DNA of 64,000 nucleotides from Nereocystis luetkeana (lineage: Eukaryota; Sar; Phaeophyceae; Laminariales; Laminariaceae), in the NCBI GenBank assembly GCA_031213475.1, contig JARUPZ010000002.1, forward strand, positions 14,943,425-15,007,424. The letters run 5' to 3'. The notes beneath the pieces are model-generated. The model saw only the letters and a program-made list of their open reading frames with translations, was not told the origin of the DNA and ran no database searches. The number at the start of each line of letters is the position of its first letter. Within the stretch, counting starts at the first letter, position 1. Below are positions 37,801-48,700 of this stretch, piece by piece. A program made the position numbers and the translations under genes.

Positions 37801-39916
37801 CGACAATACCGCTTCAACGTGTGGCCGGCCGGCACTGCGGGAGATAGATACTGCTTTCTGTTTGTGTGAAACCCTGCTTTCTGTTTGTGTGAAACCCATC
37901 TACGGCTCTGCGCTGATCGCATGTTGAGTTTCTTGTCTACGAGAGGAAACATGTCCTCGGGTGCACGCAGCAAGGGGCATGCAACCACACCAACAGCGAG
38001 CGCAAAATACATTCCATTTGCACTGGCATCCCGCCGAGTCGAGACCATCGCCAAGGCCGTGGAGAGCCGCAGCATGCCGGACTGGGGGTGGAGGGGGGTG
38101 GCGTTGGGCCTGTGACGGCGACCGGGAGAAACAGCTCTCCAGTGCGTCTGGATGATAGCTTTGGCTCGCAGGGACGCTCACCGGAGTTGTAATTTGTGGG
38201 CACGAGAGTTGGGGGAGCTGCTGCTGTGGTTGGAGGTTCGAGCGGGGTGGAGGAGGCAGATGAAAAGGACGAGGATGATGAGCAGGGGGGGGAATAACGC
38301 AGGCGGCGGTACCGCAGCAGGTTGTGCTTGAGGTTGTATGTAGCGGGTCATTCGGAGCATATATATGGCGTTCGTACGAGTATGATGTACGAAGAAGCAG
38401 CACGGAGGATCGCTCCCTATGATTTTGCGTTTCTGAAGATACTGGTCGCTGTAAAATGACCAGATACGAGTGTTTTATACCACTATTTATACCAGGTATG
38501 GCGTCCCCGGTGGCTTGGTAGGTGGCCCGCCTGCCTATCCAGATCAATTTCGTGGGTTCAAGTCCCGCCGAGTGCATGCTCGCAAGGGCTTTTTCTTGCA
38601 TGAAATAAATTGATTAGCGGAAAGCGCTAGAGCGTGAGTTAGCTACATTCGATGAACATCGACGAGCAGTGGGAATGCTGAACCCTATGGGCTACAAAAA
38701 ATAAAGGCACGTACCGGGGGGGAGAAGGGTAGACACCTGTGACCACGGCTTGTCCAGAAAGGTCGTCGAGGGTAAAACCTCCTACGAGTTAGGCTAGAAA
38801 GTGAAAGTGATGATAATAAAAAAATAAAAATAAAATGACACCTGGTGTGTTTGCTGTATGTACTCGTACATCCGGCAACTGCTGCTGTACGAGCTTCACA
38901 GGCATACATACAGTAATCAACATACACGTGATTGGACCCACGAATGCAAGGGGTGACATACAGTAATCAACACACACACGTGATTGGACCCACGAATGCA
39001 AGGGGTGTACAACGGCAGTAGCGCCAGTTTAAAAGATAGAGCACCTACCTGATAACCGGAGGTTTTAGTTCTTGCGGGTTCATGCGTCATACCTGGCAGG
39101 TGTGATGAGAGCATCAGGAATGCGCAATCGGCACAGGAAATATAATACCTGGTAGATGAAACAGCGGGCCGAACGTCGAGATCTACATCATTTCCGCAGA
39201 TTACCAGGTACTCGCCAAACTGTGGTTCAAACGTCACGGCGAACTTCGCGACGATTTACCTGAGACGACGTTCTTTCACGACGTTTTCTTATATTTTACG
39301 GGAAAACCCTCTAATAATGCTGGTACGTATGTACCAGTGCTTCTAGCGGGGCGTTACCGAAGCAGTAGTGCCCGGAGGGCCCCTTCACGTTGATACGTAG
39401 GTAGCAAGGCTACATGTAACGCCCGCGCTGCGCCTGCACGTCCTGCAGACTGCAGACTGCGGAGTGCTTTCGGCGAACCTACTCGAGCGTCGCGACCGTC
39501 CCGCTGTACCTACGAGTACTGCTGTACCAGGTACAAGTACCAGTATATACTTAAACCTGGTATGTACATTACTGCTGTAGTTGTTGATGTTTCATTGTCT
39601 ACTTTATTAGTGTATAATGCTGCAACCCTAACAAGGGTTTTCGTGCACCTCCTCTGAAAGAGAGAGCCCTCGATATACCGTCACCGTGCTACAGCAGTAC
39701 TGCTGTACCTCGAAGAACCACGGGCACCTCGAAGGACCCCCAGGCGCACAACTGCAGGAGCATCGACTGACTGCTTGACTGCTTGATTGAGTAAAGGAGC
39801 GATTCAACTTTCTCCCAAGGAAGCGCACGAACCTTCTTTCGTCTCTTCTTGCTTATTCCGTTTGACGGCACCGCGAGAAGGAGGCAAAGCGTCGCCACGA
39901 ACGCAGAGCCTCTCAT
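34836..39916 (-). CDS. Small secreted cysteine-rich protein with acidic C-terminus, four exons
   Basis: Exons: 39916-39833, 36764-36630, 35922-35836 and 35111-34836. All junctions are phase 0 and GT-AG; the sum is 582 bp, 193 residues plus TAG. Exon 1 encodes a clear signal peptide (MRGSAFVATLCLLLAVPSNG) followed by a basic KKRRKK patch. Exon 2 carries the cysteine core (CQTGTCGHLVPLEANNCVNE, then CVSPDCYRKTF). Exon 3 continues it as LEDGEVNTQLHKNFNACARR. This 'NNCV..C.SP.CY...PLE.GE.D' arrangement matches a eukaryotic conserved family of unknown function; I believe it is the DUF4787 type, but the name is from memory. Exon 4 is acidic (about ten consecutive Glu) and ends in DEAYDGVAGLEGAVLL. 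The protein is inferred to enter the secretory pathway; no enzymatic residues are evident. Intron 1 is 3.07 kb and holds a tRNA-SINE. The start codon is 186 bp from that of the divergent kinase gene. Confidence 0.8.
36326..36556. repeat. 230 bp polypyrimidine/polypurine tract
   Basis: The plus strand is nearly pure C/T with C runs up to about 20 and CTCC/CCAC units. It lies in intron 2 of the secreted-protein gene, so it is purine-rich in the transcript. It is the type of sequence able to form triplex DNA. Confidence 0.85.
37850..37900. repeat. 24 bp tandem duplication
   Basis: The unit CTGCTTTCTGTTTGTGTGAA plus ACCC is present twice in tandem, in intron 1 of the secreted-protein gene. Confidence 0.8.
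38501..38825 (+). mobile_element. tRNA-derived SINE, copy 2 (best preserved)
   Basis: The head starts GGCGTCCCCGGTGGCTTGG with an A-box-like TGGCTTGGTAGG, followed by a good B box (GGTTCAAGTCC). The body carries GCGTGAGTTAGCTACATTCG, GAGCAGTGGGAATGCTG and CACCTGTGACCACGGC. The 3' end is ATGATAATAAAAAAAT. It lies in intron 1 of the secreted-protein gene, opposite to transcription. Confidence 0.8.
38900..39008. repeat. 51 bp tandem duplication
   Basis: Two copies of a unit containing ACAGTAATCAACA, CACGTGATTGGACCCACGAA and TGCAAGGGGTG lie head-to-tail, differing mainly in a CA-repeat length. Confidence 0.85.
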
Positions 39917-40102
39917 AGTTGCACTGGAGAAGACCTTTATTCCCGGCTGGGTGGAGCCTGGCGCCTCTGGAAGCTGGGTAAAGCTAGCCTGTAGAAGCTA
40001 GAGCTTGTTCTTGGAGCTAGATGGTGCTACCGTCTGGTTGGAGTTCAAATCCCTAGAAGGCGTTTTGAATGTGGAACACTCCAACATCGATGTTCGCACG
40101 AC
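39917..40102. promoter_or_regulatory. Divergent intergenic region, probable bidirectional promoter
   Basis: Only 186 bp separate the minus-strand start codon (39916) of the secreted-protein gene from the first plus-strand ATG (40103) of the kinase gene. The region has repeated AGCTAG/GAAGCT-type words (40000-40025) but no TATA box I can defend. Both 5' UTRs and promoters must lie here or overlap the coding starts. Confidence 0.6.
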
Positions 40103-42690
40103 ATGAACATCCACACCTACTCCTGTGACCGTGTGATGGCTCTAGCACGATCCACCCTATCACGGACGGCGTCGTCATGCTTATGGCTAAGAGCGACGGC
40201 AGCTTATTCGTCTAGTCTGCACGCTTCTACGCAGCCTCGGCGCAACGTAAGAACCGCTGAAACTCGACAACAATGCGGACCCGTTTCGTCCCCTCCTCGA
40301 CACAAGCTGTCGGCAGGACCTGCTCTTGGCTGGGGTAGTAGTGCAAATTGTGTTCGGCGCCACTCGTCATCGGGAGGGGTGGACTTTAGCTCTCTCATGG
40401 CGGGGCCTGGGACACCCTTGCACAATGACATCATGGAGAGCGCTGCTCGCAGGCAGACCGGGTGAGGCCGAATAAAAGTACACTTTGTTGCAGTTAATTG
40501 AGTTGTGATTCCGCCGCGTTTTTTTCTTTCAAGTGCAACCACAACACTCAATATCTGGGGTACCCATAACCCATGACAACCTCTGCTGCTGTACGTAGCT
40601 GTACAACTCAACCCAAAAACGTTGCGGGCTCTCGAGCATCAGCGGGCTTCGATGGCACGGCGAGATGCCGCTGTGCAAGCACGTACGGGTATGTGAAGGC
40701 ATCTTCTGATCAAGAGCTAGCTGTCGATATTTCGCTTGGAGTTTGCCTTCCGTGCGTCTCCGCCTTAGCAACTACCAGGTACCTGGTACCAGTATATCGG
40801 TACGAGCTACACTACAGTTAGCAGTAGTATTGATAGTAGTACAGGAAGTAGTACCATGATTCGTACTTCGACACTTGGATTCAATGCACGTATTATACTT
40901 GTGACTGCATTACACGATGGCTATCAAACGGGGTCGAGGTCGAACGACACAGGCAGCAGTACCGATAAATAACGAAAGTTCGGTACGTACGATGTCGATA
41001 TCCGACACTACGAGTTATATACGAGTAGCCCTTTTAGAACTGCAGTCTCGTTTTGAGAACTACTACTTGGAATTTGAGTAGTATGTCCCCACAACGGGAC
41101 TGCAGTACTACAAAAGTGGAAGGGTTAGCCTTGAACTTTCGTTCAGTATGTCACGGAGTCCGCATAAAAAATGTTACGGGGAAGGATGCACGTGCGAACG
41201 CCCGTTTTTGCTGTTGAACTTTGCTGATGATTTACAGGGTAAGCCTGAAAACCCTGATCGACACGGGACGAGGAGATCTGCTGTCGGGGGAGATGGGACT
41301 CGCCGGACAATTCGACCTCTCAACCAAACAGAAGATGCTGATCCAGGTGACCACGATCATGAAATCACAAAAATTACTGGCACTCTGCTACAAGGCCCCC
41401 CTTCGGACGCAAGGGGTGACGCAAGGGTGTTGTTATCCTCATTGTTGTTGTCAGGATCGACAATGTTGTACCTGGTCTAAGTCGCATGATCTTCAACATT
41501 GATCACTCGTAATCACTCCGACAGAAATATCGAGAAAACGATACAGCAGTACGTCAGAATTGCGCTGTGCTGCTGTGTGTATTCTTCACGGTTAACCCTT
41601 CTTTCTACCCGTCGACATCCAGCACAACCAGTGGCCGTGCCGATTCTTCAATCCCAGAGAGATACAAGCTCTGTGGTCACAAAACTACGACACGGAGATA
41701 CTACATTGTTATGCAGTAAGCACAGTAGGCAGTGCAATGTCATGCCATCGTACTGGGACAGGCACGACATACGCATTCTATAAAAGCGAGAAACATCAAA
41801 AATCGAAATAAACAAAGGAAAAATAGTCGGAAAAACAAAAATAAACAAAAAACTGTCGTGCCCCCCAAAAGAAGATGTGGCAGACACCTCAAAACAAGCG
41901 AAAGCAAGAAAACCACCATATATATACGTACATAGAAGGAGTACGACTATGAACCTAAGGAAAGAACAGGCAAGCCCAAGTACAACAAATCAAAACAATC
42001 TTCAGCAGTCTAACGACAAGGACCAGTACAGACATGAAGGAATTGCGCCAAATCGAGATCTTTGGGAGCGCGCAACATCGAAGTTTCCACACATCGGACA
42101 CGCTCTGCTGCCGCTGCTGCTGCTGCTGCTCTTGCAGTCAGCAGTCTATTTCAGGTATACAGCAGAGACAGCGCAGTAGCAGCGACAGACACAGCAACAG
42201 AAATCGCACCAGCAGTATACGCAGCGGAAACATCAGCTTCAAATTTTCGCATGGAAGCTTCCCTTCATTGGACACTGCTGCTGCTGCTGTCAGTCTACAC
42301 TCTTAATACTAAGGCCAAGTATTATGGGAAATTTTTGAGACGTTATTTCTGTCTTTTTATTTTGTGAGTTTTCGGGCTACAGAAAAGTGTGGGTGAAAAT
42401 ATATAACGTGTATTATGGGTTCTGATTTTTAAAAGTGGTTTTGTATAGTATTGGTTGATCGTGGCTTCGTCTGAGGTGGGGTCCAACAGCTTGGCTTCGG
42501 CCTGTAGCATCTTCATCCAAGTTGATTTTCTGTAGTCTGGGCGTGGCTTGGCACGTCGCGAGCGTTTTACGGCAGGCGTCTCAGCGTCCTCCTCGTCGTC
42601 TTCAAACGTTGCGAAGGCAGCGGCGGCCGCGAGCGTGGTTTCAGCATCCAAACACGGGAGGATTAGCGCCGGCGACATCGAGTCGCCATC

Positions 42691-42739
<49 letters not shown>

Positions 42740-45700
42740 GTGCTGCTGTTGCTGCTGCTGCTGCTGGCGGTGCTGCTGCTGCTTCTGCTACTGCTGGTGC
42801 CGCTGTTGCAGCTGCTGCTGCCACCGCTAATATTGCTTCCATGTGAAGGAGAAGCCATCTCTCTTTACACAAGCGCCGTAGTTACCGCCCGCCGTCGGCT
42901 TGATGTTTTCGCGTGGTGGGTGACGGGTGGCAGGTGCGCAGGTAGATAGGTGGGCTGGCAGTAGTAGTGAGATGTAGCACCCAAAATACGAAAAATCTCA
43001 GTTCTCAGAAATCAGCCAAACCTCTCAGAACTGAGCTCAGTTCTGAGAGGTTTTGCTGATTTTTGCCCCCTCCAGGAACTGAGATCAAAAATATCGATGA
43101 TTTCCTGTCCCATAATAGATGGTTCTGATTTTTGGGCTTCGGAGATCGCTGAAAAAGCCAGAAATAACGTCTCAAAAATTTCCCATAATACTTGGCCTAA
43201 GCTACTGCTGCTGCTGTGGAAACAATTCGCACGTGAACATTGCATACTACAGCAGTCTAAAAGACCCGTATGCAACAAAAAGGAAATGCAACAAATACCT
43301 TTTTTGGAGCGTGCTGCAGCTGCAGTGGCAACTGCGCAGACAGCGCACCAGAAATAGCAGGAGGGCAAGCAGCAGTAGGAGCAGCGAAAACAACGCAGCA
43401 GCAGCAAGACAGCAAAAGGAGCGACAGCAGTATACGCAGCAAGTAGCTGCAGGAGTAGTTGCGCGAAAAGAACACTTCTGGGACAGCTGAGACACAGCGC
43501 AGCGAAAGCAGCAGCAGCAACGCAGCAGCAACAGAGCAGCAGCAGCAGTAGCCGCAACGAGGAACTGCAGCATCAACAGCAACAACTTCTAATTTCGCAT
43601 GGAAGCTTAAATACATCAGACACACTGCTGCTGTTCCATTTTGGTGCAGGCTGAAGATGAAGCTCAAACTTAAATCGATTAGATAAACGCCATCGCTCCA
43701 ATTTAACATGAAATGAACGAAAACGTTTATAGCGGGCTACTCCTATTTGTACTCGTCTTGTTGTTATTTCTCGTCCACGTGATCGTATTTATATTTCTGC
43801 ATTGGATATTTCTCGCTTGTCAAATGATTTCGGTGTTTTGATTTTATCGACAACAAAAGGGATTATGACTAATGAAAACTAAACACATCAGGGTCATCAG
43901 CTTCTGATTTCGCATGCAAAAGCTTCCACACATCGCACACTGCTACTGCTGTCAGCATTGTACCGCTGTACCGTCAGTGCAAGCAAATGTCGTGTCTAGA
44001 ACACATCACGTGGAAATAAAACAGCTGTATCGTTTCGCTGACGTGAAAAGAAAACGAGCGTCCCACCACCAGTTGAAGTTCTGAAGTCGATGGCCCTACA
44101 CAAAATGGGAAGCCCACCAGCAGCCACCAGTTGCAGTTTTGAAGTCTCTATAGTCCAAAGGAACGACATGCATAACAACCAGCCACACCATATGCGTTTA
44201 TATAGATATCTTGCCTCGTTCCTGGTACGGTATGTGTTATGTATGAAGGTAGCGATACTAACCCAGGTATACACCTTGAAGCTCTACGTACGTAATTCCC
44301 CATGTGTATCATGCGCGTACCTGTACAGACGTAAGTATCTGTACCTGGTACGTGATGGTACAACTATTGATTTAGTAACTCTGTGATGCTTACATCTACA
44401 AAAGCTACGTAGACTGGGACTGCTTGTGCTGGTGTACTGCAAGTAGAGGCACTCCCGTAGCTCCACTCAAAAGCTACATACATACGGTAGCTTTAGAGCT
44501 TTGCATTCAGACGCCTATGTACAAATCCCGTACCAAAAAGCTCTGCAGTCTTGCAGGCCTACGTATGTGCTTACCACGTAGATCGCACTTCAACAGCAAA
44601 CAGCGCGCAGTACAGGCACCGCAAGCGTTCAGTCAAATATTCGTCTTCCTCATCTCTCGAGCGAAGGCAGACCAAGACTGTATGCCTTGTCTCCTGTGTA
44701 CGATGCCACTGCTGTAGCTATCCAATCCATTCATTTCGATCTTTACTCGTAGACGTAGAGAGTTGAGAAAATACTCCTTCGTCAAGAGTGGCCGTTCTTG
44801 GATGTTTCGATTCCTGCCCCTAATACACCCAGCGTCGGCAACATTCCGTTTTGAATTTTCACCGTTGGTTGGCGACAGGCTGTTCTTCTAGCTCGACTGC
44901 AAGGCACATGGACTATATAGTCTACATGTATATACGTAGCATGTGCCAGTCAGTCACTGAACAACATTCGGTCGGCGGTGATGACGGCAGCGGTGCACCA
45001 GGTACCTGTCAAAACTTCAGGATTTCAAGCGCGCGCGGCGCGGTGCGTCTCGTTCGTCTTTTTCCAGCACAGTCGAAATTTGCACTACTGTTGTATTGAT
45101 ATATTTAACCGTAGGGTCCGCCTACAGACGGCGCAATTTTCCCCGGCCCCCGTCCGTCTCCTCCTCTAACCCCTTCTCCAATGCTCCAATGACGACGCTG
45201 CGGAACCAGGTGGCTTCGTTCTTGCACCGGGAGCTGCCCATCCGCTTGGCGCACCGTGTCCGAGACTTGGAATCCGTACCGGACATGCTAGCCCAGAAGT
45301 CTGTCCAGCAGGTGGGATGACGTTTCGGAGATGAAACGGTGGTGCTATCACGATAGGGGTGGGCTGAAACTTCTGCGATCGGGAGGAGAGAACTACGCAT
45401 CTTTTTTTTTTTCCACCTCACGGGGCAATGTGGCAACTGCGTGGCAACTGCAATGTGTAAAATATTGTGTGTATACCTCGTTGTGCGTGTAAAGTATTGT
45501 GTGTACACCTTGCTCTACGCGCAAAAACAATAGCACGGACGACAGAGAGCAAGGCGGCGCTCGATAGAAGACGTGGCAGCCGTTGTTTAAGGTGGCACTC
45601 GGAAAGGACGATGGCGCTCAGCGTGGCTGTTCTGGTGTAGTTATACAATGCGTCGTGCAGACGCAGCAGGGGGGCGTTTGTCTGAACAACGGGTCTCGAA

Positions 45701-48700
45701 TGTGTTTGTGGAGGTGTTTGCAGGCGGGACGGTCCAGTAGGCAACCCTCGCGATTGTCCAGCGGGTTCGCTGAACTGGTGCTGTCGGTCTCGTGCCCTCG
45801 GTTTCGCGCTGTCGGTTTTTATTGCTATCGATTTTGGGCTGTCGGTTTCGTGCTGTCGATTTCGTGCTTTCGGTTTACTTGCTGTCGGTTTCTTGCCGTC
45901 GGTTTCGTGCTATCGGCTTCCTCCTGTCAGGGTCATCCGAGGGGCTTTGCGCTCGCGATGCCCCGCTGTCGTAGCTGGCTCATGTTGGCGAGCATGAAGG
46001 ACGACGGATGTAGGAGGAGGACATCTCGTCAGAGCTCGACCTTTATTCTGCCTCTCACCTCAATCTTTTTGTGAGCTTCCCGTCTCGCAAAAACAAACAC
46101 GTCTCGCGAACAAATACATATCGCGAACACCTCTGGCAAGCACGTCTCATTCTTACGTCCCGTGAACGCATATCATATGACTTGGAACGGATGGGTGCTG
46201 TGATCAGGTGCGAGAGTGGTACGTGGTTTCGTACGAGGAGATCCGAGACTTCCCCCGTCCGGTCACCGTCGAGGAGGAGATCAAGTTCGCAGAGCTCTTG
46301 AAAGTGAGGGACGCAGGCGGGGCAACGCCGCTCTCTCGTGACGCGATACCTGTTAGAGATGGCTCTTAGCTGTGCTTTTAAGTGCTCAACACGTTATTGT
46401 GTGTTCATGTGTGCATGTGCGTGTGAAGGACAATTTAATTTGCTTATATATCCGGTGACCGTTCGCTCGGGGATTCTTGTTTTTGTTGGCGCAACGATAT
46501 TTTTCGAAGACGAGGACAGCGATTGGCTTCTCGATTTGTCTGCTGCCCGCTCTTGCATCCGACTTGGTCGACAGAAGGTTTCAATAGTGGAGTCGTTCCT
46601 CTGGTTGCCCGCTGTGCTTCTCCCAAATGTGTTGCGCGTGGTATTTCGATGAAGTAGCGAATCACGAGCTTGGCATGGTGTCGCGACCTGTTTTTGTACT
46701 CTCGGGGGCTCCTCTTTGTTTAAGCTACGGCAAGGCGGGTAGCAGCCTTGAACAGTGAGCTGCGAGAGTTTCGGGCGGACCGAACGCGCGTTACCATCCA
46801 TCGAACACTGCAACAATACAGAAAATGCACGTGTAACGCATCTAACGCATAATGTACCCGTGCTGCACATCGCCCAACGGAGTTAGGCAATCTATATACT
46901 GGTAAATATTATGACAGAGGAGATAGCCGTAGGGCGGGGGATACCCCGTGTGCGACGTTCTGTTTCTTTTTCCGTAAACGTTTTCCTCCCTGTTGGCGAA
47001 CTGGTTCTCATTTTTTTTATCACGCCTTGCCGTTTGCACACGCTTAGGGCATCTACCAAAGGCACGCGCCGGTGCTGCTCACCATGGCGAGGGGCGTGTG
47101 GGAGCTCCGCGAGTCTTTTGCGCCAAGCTCGTCGGGGCGGAAGGCCCAGAATCGCTTCACAGACTTCTACGACTTCGAACGGGTGCGAGTTGCATTGTAA
47201 CTATTATTTGTAGGCACGTTCTCTGCGGCTGAGGTATGCGGGTGCCTATTGCCCCATCACCACCTGTCGATACATATCTACCGAATCATATGGGTGATAA
47301 CGTAACACACCGTATCACACGGGTGATGATGTTACACACCGCATAACACGGGTGATACAACACACCGTATTTCACGGGTAATGATATAACACACCCCTTG
47401 CTGGGACAAATTTCCGAGCCGAGATTCTCCAAAGCAAGGGGAGTACACACAACCAAAATGCTGGCTTTGGAATAATCTCGAACGAGATATTTCCATACAG
47501 GTAGACGCATTATTGCACCTTCCCCATCCATTGTCGAGAGAGAGAGTCATCCGCGTAGTTCATCTGAGGGGGTGGGTTGTCTTGCGTGTCACCTGGCATA
47601 CGATACTTCGAAGTATGTACAGAAGAAATAACTATTTTTTGGTCTGGTCTACACCCGAGTGATTCACTACCAGGTACAGCAGTCTCTGGTTAAACCCTTT
47701 ATAAAGCAGTGCACCAACATTTCAGGGACAAGCAGCTTAGAAATTACAGGTAGTGTCGTTTGCAGTACCAAAAAGGCTTTAACTCGTTTTTTTTCGTGGA
47801 TCCCACCCCCCCCCCCGCCCCACTCCCCGGCGTCTCGTGCACCGCTTTTTTGTCGTATCTTGTGTGCATGCCGCAGACCCACAGCTTCTTGGACGGGTTC
47901 TACATGAGCCGCATCGGGATCCGCATCCTCATCGGACACTACCTCGCTCTCCAGGTTCGGCTCTCGCACGGGAAGCCCGTTCTTTTTGCTCCGCACCCAA
48001 GTGTCGGAAGGCAACGTGTTTGGTGTATATAAGGGCGAAACGGGGAATGTCAGTGCCGTCTGTGAAAAAAACGACAATATTGTGTTGGGGCGTCTCAGTA
48101 CTGGACTCTTTCGGTTTCGCACTTGTCACGTTGTGTACGCCCCCCCGCTCGTCGGCGAAAACCCGACGTTCTCCGTCCCGGCAATGTAGGGGTGCGAGGG
48201 TCTATGGTCATACGACTACGGCCATGCATGATACCGAGTACACCCCTACCCCCCCTACAGTCCTACAGTTCCTCCTCTGTATATTATACCAGGTATATAG
48301 GTTGGGTTGGCGTCGGTTGGCAACGACACTGTAAAACATGCCGCTCACCGCGTGAGATAGACAACCCGGGTACAGTTTTTGTTTTTTTCTGGCGATCGGT
48401 CACAGTTGGTAATCGAGTGAGATCATTTGTGTGGGGTAGCGGACCTTTACTCTGCACAAGGGGAATGATCGTATCACGTACCAAGTACCTGGTAGTGTTT
48501 ATGGTAAGACGCCCAAGAGGCAGTTACATGGTGCCCCCATTGCTGTCTCTGGAAGTGGCCACACCGGAGTTTATAATATCCCATTGAAGCTTCATCTGTA
48601 TGCAAGTCCGCCTCACAAGCGGTTCTTAGTAGGATACAGCTCACCCTTCATGCGACTCGCCGGACACCCCACGGTGCTTCACGCTTGGAGCAAGCAATAC

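Noticed and set aside
42343-42858. Poly-serine frame as a host gene
   Set aside because: It lies wholly within an element with inverted ends and TAA duplication; it is transposon-derived.
45790-45935. CRISPR array
   Set aside because: Short imperfect units without uniform spacers; a minisatellite in an intron of a eukaryotic gene.
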